NCBI GenBank assembly: GCA_902777335.1
Contig: CACYTF010000010.1
Location: 1 to 58,534 of the forward strand
Length of the DNA stretch: 58,534 nucleotides
Direction: 5' to 3'
DNA from: an uncultured Eubacteriales bacterium
GTDB lineage: Bacteria > Bacillota > Clostridia > Christensenellales > Aristaeellaceae
Part shown: positions 49,899 to 58,534 of the stretch, piece after piece
Layout: the number at the start of each line of letters is the position of its first letter
How positions within the stretch are numbered: position 1 is the first letter of the stretch
Program-made: the position numbers and the translations under genes
Notes under the pieces: generated by a model
What the model saw: only the letters and a program-made list of their open reading frames with translations
The model's database searches: none
What the model was told of the DNA's origin: nothing

Positions 49899-52800
49899 AT
49901 GACTTACTCGAGCGCGGGTATTCTTGCCCTGATCATCCATCTGGTGATCAACCACGACGTGCTGAGGCGGCAGTCCGGCAAGGACATCATACCGGCCCAC
50001 AGGACCTATCGCGCCCTTTGCATCGCCGTTGCGGTCTACTATGTCACCGATCTGCTCTGGGGCGTGCTGTACGAGCGCCATCTGACCGGCCTGGTCTACG
50101 CCGACACCGTGCTCTACTTCGTCGCCATGGCGTTTACGATACTGCTGTGGACGCGCTTTGTGATCGACTACCTGAAGGAATACACCCGCTTCGGCAGGAT
50201 ACTGTCCGTCACGGGCCAGGTGATCTTCGCGTTCCAGATGGTGGTGGTGGCCGTCAACTTCTTCCTGCCGATACTGTTTACGATCGACGGCGCCAGGGTC
50301 TACCATGCCAAGTCCGCGCGGTACGTCATCCTGGCCGCCCAGATCGCCATGTTCACGATGACGGCCGTCTACGCCTTTTTGTTCGCGGCAAGGAGCACGG
50401 GCACGATGAAGCTGAGACACCGCACCATCGGCCTGTTCAGCGCCTCGATGGCCGGCTTTGTCACCGGCCAGGCCTTCTACCCGCTGCTGCCGCTGTACGC
50501 GATCGGCTGCCTGCTGGGCGGCTGCCTGCTGCACAGCTTTGTGCTGGAGAACGAGAAGGAGGAATACCGGGACGACCTGGAGGTGCGCCTGAAGGAGAGC
50601 ATCGAAAAGGGAAACCACTACGACCTTCTGACCGGCCTTCCCAGCATGACCCGCTTCTTCGAGCTGGCGGATGTCGAGAAGTACGAGACGCTGAAAAAGG
50701 GCGGCGAGCCCGCGCTGCTGTACATGGACTTCAGCGGCATGAAGTTCTACAACCGCAAGTACGGCTTTGCCGAGGGCGACAAGCTGCTGCAGGCCTTCGC
50801 CCAGATTCTGATCCGCAACTTCGGCAACGACCACTGCTGCCGCATCGGCGGCGATCACTTCGCCGCCATCACCGTGAAAAGCGGCCTGGAGGACCGGCTG
50901 CACCACATCTTCCGGGAGGCCCAGGACATCAACGGCGGCAAATCGCTGCCGGTGCACGTGGGCGTCTATAACTGCCAGGAGGGCAACGTCCACGCCAGCA
51001 TCGCCTGCGACATGGCCAAGCTGGCGTGCAGCGAGCTGAACGGGGCTTACGCCTCCTGCTTCAGCTACTTCAGCCAGCAGCTCAGCGACGACGCGGAGCG
51101 CAAGCAGTACATCATCGAGAACATCGACCGGGCGATCTCCGAGCGGTGGATCAAGGTCTACTACCAGCCCATCGTGCGCGCCACCAACCGGAACGCCTGC
51201 GAGGAAGAGGCGCTGTCCCGCTGGATCGACCCGGTCAAGGGCTTCCTCTCCCCGGCGGATTTCATACCGGCGCTGGAGACCTCCGGGCTGATCTACAAGC
51301 TGGACCTCTATGTATTGAAGCGGGCGCTGGAGAAGCTGCAATACCTGAAAAAAGCCGGGCTGCCCGTCATTCCCCAGTCGATCAACCTCTCCCGGTCGGA
51401 CTTTGACGCCTGCGACATCGTCGAGGAGATCCGCGGCCTGGTGGACCGCGCCGGCATCCCCCGCGACAGGATCACGGTGGAGATCACCGAGAGCATCATC
51501 GGCAGCGACTTCGACTTCATCAAGCGGCAGGTGCTGCGCTTCCGGGAGCTGGGCTTCCCGGTGTGGATCGACGACTTCGGGAGCGGCTATTCGTCGCTGG
51601 ACGTGCTCCAATCGCTGAAATTCGACCTGATCAAGTTCGACATGGGCTTCATGCGCAAGCTGGACGAGGGCGAAAACGCCCGGACCATACTGAAGGAGCT
51701 GATGCAGATGGCCACGTCCCTGGGCGTGGACACGATCTGCGAGGGCGTGGAGACCGAGGAACAGGTCCGCTTCCTGGAGGAGATCGGCTGCTCCAAGCTG
51801 CAGGGCTACTACTTCAGCAAGCCCGTGCCCTTTGAGGCGGACGCCGTAAGCGGCGGCTCAGGCCCGGCGATACGGTATGAGAACCCGGAGGAATCCGCCT
51901 ACTACGACGCCATCGGCAAGGTGAGCCTGTACGACCTGTCCAGCATCGTAAACGAGGACGAGAACCTCATACAGGGCATATTCAACACGCTGCCGATGGC
52001 CATCATGGAGGCCCGGGACGGCAAGGGCCAGTACGTGCGCAGCAACCAGTCGTACCGGGACTTCATGAAGCGCTGCCTGAACATCGAGCTGTCGGATGAG
52101 GTGATGGATTTCGCGGCCTCGCCCGACCAGTACGGCCTGGGCTTTATCCGCATCATACAGCAGTGCTGCGCCGGCGGGAACCGCGCGTTCTTCGATGAGA
52201 AGATGGCCGATGGCTCCACGGCGCACTGCTTCGTTCGGCGCATCGGCCAGAACGCGGTCACCGGCAAGACGGCCATCGCCATCGCGGTGCTGTCCGTGAC
52301 GGACCCGGAGGAGGGCACCTCCTACGCGGACATCGCCCGGGCCCTGGCCGCCGACTACTACAACATCTACATCGTTGACCTGGACACCGAGCGGTTCATC
52401 GAGTACACCTCCCACGCCGGCGGAGACGAGCTGGCCATGGAGCGCCATGGCACCGGCTTCTTCGAGGCCGTCCGGCGCGACGCCATGGTGCGCATCTTCG
52501 AGGACGACCGGGAGCTGTTCACGAACTGGTTCTCAAAGGCGAACATCATCCGCGAGCTGGACGAGCACGGCGTGTTCACGGCCACCTATCGCCTGATCGA
52601 CTCCGGCGCGCCCATCTACGTGAACATGAAGGTCACCCGCATGCAGCCGGGCGGCAACCGGATCATCATGGGCATCAGCGTGATCGACGCCCAGATGAAG
52701 CAGAAGGAGCACTACGACGAGCTGCAGCGGGAGCGCTCCACGCTGGTGCGGGTCATGGCCCTGTCCGACGGCTATCTCAGCCTGTACACGGTGGAGCCGG

Positions 52801-53120
52801 AGACGGGCTACTACGTGGAGTACACCTGCTCCGACGACTTCGCCAGCCTCGGCGCGCCGAAGGAGGGGGAGGACTTCTTCCGCCAGCTGATCGACGACGC
52901 GCCGAAGTACCTGAAGCCCGAAGACCGGGACAACTTCCTGCAGAGCTTCTCCAAGGCGAAGATCCACCAGGCCATCGCCAGGCAGGGCTACTACAGCATC
53001 CGCTACCGCATCACGCTTCGCGGCGAGTCCAGGCCCGTGATCCTGAGGATCGCCCCCTTTAAGGAGGGCGATCAGATCAAACTGCTGGTGGGCGTGCGGT
53101 CGTGGCGGGAGCGGCGGTAG
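49899..53120 (+). CDS. membrane GGDEF-EAL protein with C-terminal PAS-like modules
   Basis: A 1,073-residue c-di-GMP-turnover protein. ATG 49899 has GGAGAGGGGGG about 9 nt upstream. Seven or eight membrane helices fill residues 1-215. The GGDEF domain (about 240-370) has RIGGDHF near 318 in place of RxGGDEF, so cyclase activity is doubtful. The EAL domain (about 410-660) keeps all key residues: EALSRW near 436, SINLSR, VEITESI, IDDFGSGYSS near 557, IKFDMGF, CEGVETEEQ and QGYYFSKP. Residues 675-1073 hold two or three PAS-like modules. It is therefore probably a c-di-GMP phosphodiesterase tuned by membrane and PAS signals. Its end lies 3 bp from the converging permease gene. Confidence 0.87.
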   Translation: MTYSSAGILALIIHLVINHDVLRRQSGKDIIPAHRTYRALCIAVAVYYVTDLLWGVLYERHLTGLVYADTVLYFVAMAFTILLWTRFVIDYLKEYTRFGRILSVTGQVIFAFQMVVVAVNFFLPILFTIDGARVYHAKSARYVILAAQIAMFTMTAVYAFLFAARSTGTMKLRHRTIGLFSASMAGFVTGQAFYPLLPLYAIGCLLGGCLLHSFVLENEKEEYRDDLEVRLKESIEKGNHYDLLTGLPSMTRFFELADVEKYETLKKGGEPALLYMDFSGMKFYNRKYGFAEGDKLLQAFAQILIRNFGNDHCCRIGGDHFAAITVKSGLEDRLHHIFREAQDINGGKSLPVHVGVYNCQEGNVHASIACDMAKLACSELNGAYASCFSYFSQQLSDDAERKQYIIENIDRAISERWIKVYYQPIVRATNRNACEEEALSRWIDPVKGFLSPADFIPALETSGLIYKLDLYVLKRALEKLQYLKKAGLPVIPQSINLSRSDFDACDIVEEIRGLVDRAGIPRDRITVEITESIIGSDFDFIKRQVLRFRELGFPVWIDDFGSGYSSLDVLQSLKFDLIKFDMGFMRKLDEGENARTILKELMQMATSLGVDTICEGVETEEQVRFLEEIGCSKLQGYYFSKPVPFEADAVSGGSGPAIRYENPEESAYYDAIGKVSLYDLSSIVNEDENLIQGIFNTLPMAIMEARDGKGQYVRSNQSYRDFMKRCLNIELSDEVMDFAASPDQYGLGFIRIIQQCCAGGNRAFFDEKMADGSTAHCFVRRIGQNAVTGKTAIAIAVLSVTDPEEGTSYADIARALAADYYNIYIVDLDTERFIEYTSHAGGDELAMERHGTGFFEAVRRDAMVRIFEDDRELFTNWFSKANIIRELDEHGVFTATYRLIDSGAPIYVNMKVTRMQPGGNRIIMGISVIDAQMKQKEHYDELQRERSTLVRVMALSDGYLSLYTVEPETGYYVEYTCSDDFASLGAPKEGEDFFRQLIDDAPKYLKPEDRDNFLQSFSKAKIHQAIARQGYYSIRYRITLRGESRPVILRIAPFKEGDQIKLLVGVRSWRERR

Positions 53121-53123
53121 GCC

Positions 53124-54428
53124 TCAGACCAGCGCCTTCATGACGATTCGGAGTATGAACAGCACCACCAGCACCCAGGACATCTTGTCGATTTTACGGA
53201 CGCCGCCGGCCACGGCGTTGATGATCACATACGAGAGTATCCCGAACATGATGCCGTCGGATATGCTGTAGGCGCATACCATGAACAGCACGCACAGGAA
53301 TGCGGGGATGCCCTCGGCGTAGTCGTTGAAGTCGATCTCCTTGATGGGTGAGATCATCATCACGCCCACGATGATCAGCGCGGGCGAGGTCGCCGCGCCA
53401 GGGATCGACGCGAACAGGGGCTCCAGGAACAGCGCCAGCAGGAACAGCACCGCCGTCGTCACGGCCGTCAGGCCGGTCCTGCCGCCCGCGGCCACGCCGG
53501 ACGCGCTCTCGACGAAGGTGGTCACCGTGGAGGTGCCCAGTATCGCGCCGCCTGTGGTGCCGATGGCGTCGGCCAGAAGCGCCTCCTTGCAGTTGGGAAT
53601 GGTGCCGTCTTCGCGCAGGATGCCGGATTTCCCGGCGCAGCCGATCAGCGTGCCCACCGTGTCAAACATGTCGATGAACAGGAATGTGAACAGCACCACC
53701 ACAAAGTCGAATACGGACTTTCCGCTGGCGAAGATCTCGTCGAAGGCGAAGGGGAAGAGGTAGGGCGACGCGGGCAGGAATTTGCCGCCGGCGTACTGGG
53801 TCACGCCGAAGGGGATGCCGATGAGCGTGGTCACGATCATGCCGATCAGTATCGCGCCCTTCACCTTTTTCACCAGCAGTATCGACGTGATCACCAGGCC
53901 CAGCATCGCCACGCCCGCCGCGCCCTTGTACCAGTCGGCGCTCAGCTCCACCAGCGTCGCGCCGCCCACCACGATGCCCGCGTTCTGAAGCCCGATGAAC
54001 GCGATGAAGAAGCCGATGCCGGCCCCGATGGCCTTCTTCAGGCAGGCGGGTATGCAGTTCACGATGGCCTCCCGGATGTTGAAGAAGGTCAGCAGCAGGA
54101 ATATGACGCCCTCGCAGAGTATCGCGGTCAGCGCCCAGCGCCAGGAGTAGCCCATGCCCAGGCACACCGTGTAGGAAAAGAACGCGTTCAGGCCCATGCC
54201 CGCGGACAGGGCGAAGGGCAGGTTGGCCGCCAGCCCCATCACCAGCGTCGCCACGGCGGAGGTGATGGCCGTCGCGGCGAACACCTTTTCAAAGCTCATG
54301 CCGCAGGCGGAGAGTATGGTGGGGTTGATCACCAGTATGTACGCCATCGTCATGAAGGTGATAATGCCCGCCAGGACCTCTGTTCTGGCGTTTGTCTTCC
54401 GTTCCTTCAGCTTGAAAAACCGCTCCAC
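53124..54428 (-). CDS. NCS2-family purine permease (AzgA/PbuG-like)
   Basis: A 434-residue membrane transporter with 12-14 helices. The segments LAGIITFMTMAYILVINPTI near 19, SAGMGLNAFFSYTVCLGMG near 75, AIGAGIGFFIAFIGLQNAG near 133, LFIDMFDTVGTLIG near 253 and TVTTFVESASGVAAGGRTGL near 300 mark the AzgA/PbuG branch, which brings in adenine, guanine or hypoxanthine. The start is GTG 54428, with AAAGGA about 9 nt upstream. No purine riboswitch consensus lies in its leader. Confidence 0.9.
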   Translation of the reverse strand: MERFFKLKERKTNARTEVLAGIITFMTMAYILVINPTILSACGMSFEKVFAATAITSAVATLVMGLAANLPFALSAGMGLNAFFSYTVCLGMGYSWRWALTAILCEGVIFLLLTFFNIREAIVNCIPACLKKAIGAGIGFFIAFIGLQNAGIVVGGATLVELSADWYKGAAGVAMLGLVITSILLVKKVKGAILIGMIVTTLIGIPFGVTQYAGGKFLPASPYLFPFAFDEIFASGKSVFDFVVVLFTFLFIDMFDTVGTLIGCAGKSGILREDGTIPNCKEALLADAIGTTGGAILGTSTVTTFVESASGVAAGGRTGLTAVTTAVLFLLALFLEPLFASIPGAATSPALIIVGVMMISPIKEIDFNDYAEGIPAFLCVLFMVCAYSISDGIMFGILSYVIINAVAGGVRKIDKMSWVLVVLFILRIVMKALV

Positions 54429-54498
54429 AGTTCATCATCCTTTCAGATCCTGTCGGATGCCCGCTCACGCCCGCGCCTTGCTGGCCGGACACGCCTCT

Positions 54499-54527
54499 AT
54501 TTTACCATATATGCGCTCTATCGACAA
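54499..54527 (-). promoter_or_regulatory. promoter of the purine permease gene
   Basis: Minus strand TTGTCG (54522-54527), 17-bp spacer, TAAAAT (54499-54504). Confidence 0.65.
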
Positions 54528-54541
54528 CCCTGTGATTTGTC

Positions 54542-54570
54542 TTGAAAATCAGGGCGCGATGTGTTATCAT
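54542..54570 (+). promoter_or_regulatory. promoter of the glycerate kinase operon
   Basis: TTGAAA (54542-54547), 17-bp spacer, TATCAT (54565-54570), back to back with the permease promoter; the two -35 boxes are 14 bp apart. Confidence 0.7.
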
Positions 54571-54627
54571 GAAGCGGCGGTGCCGCGCGCTGCAGCGCTG
54601 CCAATGACGATGTAAGAGGTATATGTC

Positions 54628-55914
54628 ATGATCGACCTGCCGGAAACCGACGATCTGCGCGGCGACGCCCACCGTATCATCAACCGGGCGCTGCGCGACG
54701 CGCAGCCCGGCGGGGCTGTGCGCGGCGCGCTCAAAGGGCTGCCGCTGCCGGGCAGGCTCACGCTGGTGGCCGTGGGCAAGGCCGCCTGGGAGATGGCCGC
54801 CGCGGCGCGGGAGGCGCTGGGCGACAGGGTTTTACGCGGCGCCGTGATCACAAAGCACGGCCACGCCCGGGGCCCGATCAACGGCCTGGACATCTTCGAG
54901 GCCGGGCACCCGGTGCCGGACGATTCTACCTTCGCCGCCACCCGGGCCGTCATCGACCTGGTGCGCCCGCTGGAGGCGTCCGACACCGTGCTGTTTCTGC
55001 TCTCCGGCGGCGGCTCGGCGCTGCTTGAAAGCCCGCTGATACCGCCCGGGGAGCTGCAGGACATCACGCGGCAGCTGCTGGCCTGCGGCGCGGACATCAC
55101 CGAGGTCAACGCGATCCGCAAGCGCCTCTCCGCCGTGAAGGGCGGGCGCTTTGCCCGGCTGTGCGCGCCGGCGCGGGTGGCCTCGATCATACTCTCCGAC
55201 GTGCTGGGGGACCGGCTGGACGCCATCGCCTCCGGGCCCGCCGCGCCGGACGCGTGCACCTGCGCTCAGGCCCGGGCCATCGCCGAGCGGTACGGCCTGC
55301 GCATGAGCGGCGCGGCGAGAAAGCTTTTGGACGTCGAGACGCCCAAAAGCCTGGACAACGTGGAGAGCCACGTGATCGGCTCGGTGCGTTTGCTTTGCGC
55401 CTCGGCCGCAAAGTGCGCCGAAGATCTGGGCTACGAGGCGCGGGTGCTGACTGCCTCGCTGCGCTGCACGGCCAGGGACGCGGGCAGCTTCCTGGCCAGC
55501 GTCGCTCGGGACCACAGCGCGCCCGATAAGCCGCTGGCGCTGATCTGCGGCGGGGAGACCGTGGTGCGCGTCACCGGCGGCGGGCTCGGCGGGCGCAACC
55601 AGGAGCTGGCGCTGGCCGCGGCGAAGGGCATCGCGCATCTTAAAAACGCCTGCGTGTTCTCGGTGGGCTCCGACGGCACCGACGGCCCGACGGACGCCGC
55701 CGGCGGCTACGTGGACGGCGGGACTGTGAAACGCCTCCGCGAGGCGGGCTGGTCCGTGGAGGCCGCGCTGGCCGACAACGACGCGTATCACGCGCTCGAG
55801 GCCTGCGGCGGGCTGATCACAACCGGCCCGACGGGAACCAATGTGAACGACCTGAGCGTGGCGCTGATCGGCAGGGCGCGCGCTCCGAGAGACGACGAGG
55901 CGATGTACTTTTGA
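54628..55914 (+). CDS. glycerate 2-kinase (DUF4147/MOFRL family)
   Basis: A 428-residue kinase expected to convert D-glycerate to 2-phosphoglycerate. The N-terminal DUF4147 domain has TLVAVGKAAWEMA near 44, FLLSGGGSALLESP near 130 and NAIRKRLSAVKGGRFA near 160. The C-terminal MOFRL domain has CGGETVVRVTGGGLGGRNQE near 310 and SVGSDGTDGPTDAAGGYVDG near 350. AAGAGGT lies 7 nt before the ATG. Its TGA overlaps the TTG start of the sensor kinase gene, so it is the first gene of an operon with a two-component system. Confidence 0.88.
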   Translation: MIDLPETDDLRGDAHRIINRALRDAQPGGAVRGALKGLPLPGRLTLVAVGKAAWEMAAAAREALGDRVLRGAVITKHGHARGPINGLDIFEAGHPVPDDSTFAATRAVIDLVRPLEASDTVLFLLSGGGSALLESPLIPPGELQDITRQLLACGADITEVNAIRKRLSAVKGGRFARLCAPARVASIILSDVLGDRLDAIASGPAAPDACTCAQARAIAERYGLRMSGAARKLLDVETPKSLDNVESHVIGSVRLLCASAAKCAEDLGYEARVLTASLRCTARDAGSFLASVARDHSAPDKPLALICGGETVVRVTGGGLGGRNQELALAAAKGIAHLKNACVFSVGSDGTDGPTDAAGGYVDGGTVKRLREAGWSVEAALADNDAYHALEACGGLITTGPTGTNVNDLSVALIGRARAPRDDEAMYF

Positions 55915-57194
55915 CGATTGAGGTGTTGAAAAGCTTCATCGGCAGACACTACGTGGAGCTGATGTGCCTGCTCCCCGTCGCCATCATGATGGCGGGGCTG
56001 ACCTACACGGTATTGGCGGATACCTACATCCAGAAGCACCAGAAGCGGACGATGCTCATACTCTGCGCGCTGGTGTTCGCCCTGATCGCGCAGAACGATA
56101 TGGATTACCTGCTGACCGTGGGCACGCCGCGGATCATGCTGCGGCGCGTCGTCGCCACCTTCGGCTACGCGGTGCGCCCGGTGATACTGCTGCTGTTTCT
56201 GCACATCATCATTCCCGGGAAGAAGCATGGGTGGGGGTGGGCGCTGACCGGCGTCAACGCCGCGCTGTACATACTTTCTATATTCGTGCCCGTCTGTTAC
56301 GAGATCGACGCCAATAACAGCTTCCACGGCGGCGTCTCTGTATTCGGACACACCTGCACCATCGTCAGCCTGATGCTGCTTTGCATGCTGCTGATACAGA
56401 CCTATCGGGTGTTTCACCCGTCCAGGCGCAAGGAGGCGCTGCTGCCGGTGATGGTGACGGTGCTGATACTGCTGTCGCTGATCATGGACGCGAACGTGGG
56501 CACGAGGCCGCAGCCCGTCAGCTTTCTGACCGTGGCCGTCGTCATCGGCTGCGTCATGTACTACAACTGGCTGCACTACCGGTTCGTGCTGGAGCACGAG
56601 CAGGCCATCACGGTGGGCCAGCGCGTGCAGCTGATGCTCAGCCAGATCAAGCCCCACTTTCTGTACAACGTGCTGAACATGACCCAGGAGTTCTGTGACG
56701 CCGACCCGGAGACGGCCAAGGTGGCCATCAACAAGTTCGCCCAGTACCTGCGGGAGAACATGGATTCCATCGGCCAGGCGGGGACCATACCGTTTGAGCA
56801 GGAGCTCAACCACACGAAGCTGTACCTGGAGATCGAGCAGATGCGCTTTGAGGACGCGCTGTCCGTGCGCTACGACATCACCTGCACCGACTTCGGCATG
56901 CCGGCGCTCACGCTGGAGCCGTTGGTGGAGAACGCGATACGCCACGGCGTGCGCAAGAGCGCGGGGGGCCGCGGAACGGTGGTGATATCGACCCGCCAGA
57001 CGCCGGAGCACTTTGTGGTTTCCGTAACCGACTTCGGTCCGGGTTTTGATCCGACGCGCGTTCCCGAGGACGGGAAGACCCATGTCGGGCTGCAGAACGT
57101 GCGGGAGCGGCTGGCGCAGGTGTGCGGAGGACGGCTTGAGATCCAGTCCGCCCCCGGCCTGGGAACCACCGCGACGATATTGCTGCCCAGATAG
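55911..57194 (+). CDS. LytS/YpdA-type sensor histidine kinase
   Basis: A 427-residue kinase. The start is TTG 55911, with GAGG about 10 nt upstream and a 4-nt TTGA overlap with the glycerate kinase stop. About six helices fill residues 10-215. The phosphoacceptor is in LSQIKPHFLYNVLNM near 247, the QxxPHFLYN signature of the His_kinase (LytS) family. The ATPase follows with PLVENAIRHGVR near 337, FGPGFD near 379 and VGLQNVRERL near 392. The response regulator gene begins 16 nt downstream and is its expected partner. Confidence 0.88.
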   Translation: MTIEVLKSFIGRHYVELMCLLPVAIMMAGLTYTVLADTYIQKHQKRTMLILCALVFALIAQNDMDYLLTVGTPRIMLRRVVATFGYAVRPVILLLFLHIIIPGKKHGWGWALTGVNAALYILSIFVPVCYEIDANNSFHGGVSVFGHTCTIVSLMLLCMLLIQTYRVFHPSRRKEALLPVMVTVLILLSLIMDANVGTRPQPVSFLTVAVVIGCVMYYNWLHYRFVLEHEQAITVGQRVQLMLSQIKPHFLYNVLNMTQEFCDADPETAKVAINKFAQYLRENMDSIGQAGTIPFEQELNHTKLYLEIEQMRFEDALSVRYDITCTDFGMPALTLEPLVENAIRHGVRKSAGGRGTVVISTRQTPEHFVVSVTDFGPGFDPTRVPEDGKTHVGLQNVRERLAQVCGGRLEIQSAPGLGTTATILLPR

Positions 57195-57210
57195 GCAGGG
57201 AGACACGCAC

Positions 57211-58002
57211 ATGCTGATATTTGCCATTGACGATGAGCCCAAGTCCCTGAGCATACTGCACAGGGCCATAGCCGAGGCGGCGCCCCAGGCCCAAATCATG
57301 GATTTTCCCCTCGGCACCGAGGCGGTGCGGGCCATCGAGGCCCAGGGGCTTTCCCCGGACGTGGTGTTCTCCGACATTGAAATGCCGGAGCTGGACGGGC
57401 TGGCGCTGGCCGTCAGGCTGAAGCAGGTGTCGCCCGATAGCAAGATCGTGTTCGTCACGGCCTATTCGGAGTACGCGGTCGACGCCATACGCCACAGGAT
57501 CAGCGGCTACATCCTGAAGCCCATTCAGAAGAGCCGGATCCTCGAAGAGCTTGAATACATCGCGCCGGCCGTGGCGCAGCCCCAGGAAAAGCTGACCGTT
57601 CGGTGCTTCGGGCAGTTTGACGTGTTCTGGAAGGGCAGCCCGCTGATGTTCGGGCGCAAGCAGACCAAGGAGCTGCTGGCCTACCTGGTCGACCGCAACG
57701 GGGCGGTCTGCACGGCGGAGGAGATCGCGGCGGTGCTGTGGGAGAGCGAGACGAACATGCACGTGGCGAAGCGGCGCATACGCCAGCTGATCTCCGACCT
57801 GAAGACGACGCTGGCCGGCATCGGCATGGAGGACGTGCTGGTTCGCCGCAGCGGGCAGCTGGCCATACTGCGCGACAGGGTGGACTGCGATTTCTTTCAC
57901 ATGCTGGATCACGACATGGACGCGCTGAACGCCTACCGGGGGGAGTACATGTCCCAGTACAGCTGGGCGGAGCTGACGGTGGCGAGGCTGCGCTTCCGGT
58001 AA
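57211..58002 (+). CDS. response regulator with SARP-like winged-helix output domain
   Basis: A 263-residue regulator. The receiver domain (1-120) has the acidic pair in FAIDDEPKS, the phosphorylated aspartate in VFSDIEMPELDG near 54, the threonine in VTAYSEY near 87 and the lysine in YILKPI near 103. The C-terminal part (about 128-225) starts with TVRCFGQFDVFWKG and continues with QTKELLAYLVDRNGAVCTAEE, the pattern of the winged helix found in SARP-type activators, and not the LytTR domain that usually partners LytS kinases. GGGAG lies about 9 nt before ATG 57211. Confidence 0.85.
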   Translation: MLIFAIDDEPKSLSILHRAIAEAAPQAQIMDFPLGTEAVRAIEAQGLSPDVVFSDIEMPELDGLALAVRLKQVSPDSKIVFVTAYSEYAVDAIRHRISGYILKPIQKSRILEELEYIAPAVAQPQEKLTVRCFGQFDVFWKGSPLMFGRKQTKELLAYLVDRNGAVCTAEEIAAVLWESETNMHVAKRRIRQLISDLKTTLAGIGMEDVLVRRSGQLAILRDRVDCDFFHMLDHDMDALNAYRGEYMSQYSWAELTVARLRFR

Positions 58003-58028
58003 GGCAGGATATAATTGTTAAATATTTG

Positions 58029-58058
58029 TGAAACGGGGACGCCCGTTTCATTTTTTTT
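58029..58058 (+). terminator. intrinsic terminator of the glycerate kinase-two-component operon
   Basis: TGAAACGGG (58029-58037) pairs with CCCGTTTCA (58042-58050) across GACG, followed by eight T residues (58051-58058). Confidence 0.92.
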
Positions 58059-58099
58059 CGGTGAACCGCGTTTTCAGGCACGTTTTTGGACGCGCTGTA

Positions 58100-58122
58100 T
58101 GGTATAATGCGAACGGTATAAT
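58100..58122 (+). promoter_or_regulatory. double -10 promoter region before the TPR-like gene
   Basis: Two TATAAT boxes stand at 58103-58108 and 58117-58122. The first is preceded by TGG, giving an extended -10. No good -35 is found at 17 bp from either box. Confidence 0.5.
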
Positions 58123-58147
58123 ATGCACTTTTATGGAGGTAATAATG

Positions 58148-58534
58148 ATGAATACCAAAAAGATGATCGCGATGCTCATGATGGCCGTCATGCTGCTGAC
58201 GGCGGTGCCGGTATTTGCCGAGGAAGCCGCCCCGGAGGTCACAGAGGAAGCGGCGCCCGCCGAGGCGCAGGGCGCCATCGTGGACGCCCAGAAGCTGGAC
58301 GCCAGCTACACGCTGGCGCTGAATGCCATCAACGACGAGGACTATGAAACGGCGAAGGAATACCTGAACGTGTGCTTCGCCTACAGCGACCCGCAGGCGA
58401 ACCCCGCCATGTACGCCGACCTGCTGCTCAAAAGGGCCTGCATCGACGTGATCGAGGAGAAGAACGACATGGCGCTTCTGAACCTGGACGCGGCCATCCG
58501 CGTGCAGCCGGACCTGGCGGACGCGTACCTGGTG
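58148..58534 (+). CDS. secreted TPR-like protein, cut by the window end
   Basis: The first 129 codons of a gene that continues beyond the window. A signal peptide (about 1-25, ending VFAEEA) is followed by a short acidic segment and helical repeats typical of tetratricopeptides: ALNAINDEDYETAKEYLN and LKRACIDVIEEKNDMALLNL, then LDAAIRVQPDLADAYLV. ATG 58148 has GGAGG ending 8 nt upstream; ATG 58145 is one codon earlier and cannot be excluded. Function unknown; a protein-protein scaffold at the cell surface is likely. Confidence 0.75.
   Translation, partial: MNTKKMIAMLMMAVMLLTAVPVFAEEAAPEVTEEAAPAEAQGAIVDAQKLDASYTLALNAINDEDYETAKEYLNVCFAYSDPQANPAMYADLLLKRACIDVIEEKNDMALLNLDAAIRVQPDLADAYLV

Noticed and set aside
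54430..54600. A purine riboswitch before the NCS2 permease
   Set aside because: None of the conserved loop or junction bases of the purine aptamer is found in the leader, which is about 65 nt long.

Overview
The window is a GC-rich chromosomal stretch from a Gram-positive bacterium, most likely a member of the Clostridia (Bacillota). The basis is the LPxTG surface protein, Shine-Dalgarno sites of the AGGAGG type before most genes, the short-form HisG plus HisZ pair, a tandem glycine riboswitch before glyA, a LytS-type two-component system and several Firmicutes-style ABC and vWA proteins. Genus cannot be told from the sequence alone. Genes are packed tightly, many with 4-nt overlaps or 2-4 nt gaps, and long perfect hairpins stand between or inside the ends of neighbouring genes.

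Layout. 1-296: a hairpin-rich, MITE-like element of about 126 bp. 297-11205: an orphan GHKL sensor kinase, two secreted zinc peptidases (an M13 enzyme and an HELSH protein) and a 1,882-residue LPETG cell-wall protein. 11283-19386: a diacylglycerol-kinase-type lipid kinase, a PatB/MalY-type PLP enzyme, a DEDDh exonuclease, a nine-repeat Big_2 protein with a cysteine hydrolase-like tail, a DUF3783 protein and an M18 aminopeptidase. 19379-27332: RNase R, a CNNM/CBS membrane protein, ManA, a nuclease-helicase fusion of the XPD/DinG type, and a thymidine kinase fused to a GNAT domain. 27417-36926: a three-gene ABC exporter operon, glycine riboswitch plus glyA, a phospholipase D-like protein, RluF-like pseudouridine synthase, a vWA lipoprotein and an RlmI-like methyltransferase. 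36931-44347: a complete hisZ-G-D-C-B-H-A-F-IE operon read on the minus strand from one promoter. 44488-46483: an SPFH/band-7 protein and a Pro-Thr-Glu repeat membrane protein.

46500-48350 differs from everything else. It is AT-rich at its left side and carries short direct repeats, a decayed IS66-family transposase and the last 36 codons of an alpha-L-rhamnosidase gene. It also holds what I read as a complete type I toxin-antitoxin locus: a 27-residue hydrophobic peptide whose Shine-Dalgarno is folded into a hairpin, and a nested antisense RNA with its own consensus promoter and terminator. This is the most interesting unit in the window. The rhamnosidase remnant sits directly before an intact L-rhamnose isomerase gene, so the island probably landed in a rhamnose-use locus.

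48442-58534: rhaA, a large GGDEF/EAL/PAS-like cyclic-di-GMP protein whose leader contains a possible terminator/antiterminator switch, an NCS2 purine permease, a glycerate 2-kinase in an operon with a LytS-type kinase and a response regulator, and the start of a secreted TPR-like protein cut off by the window end.
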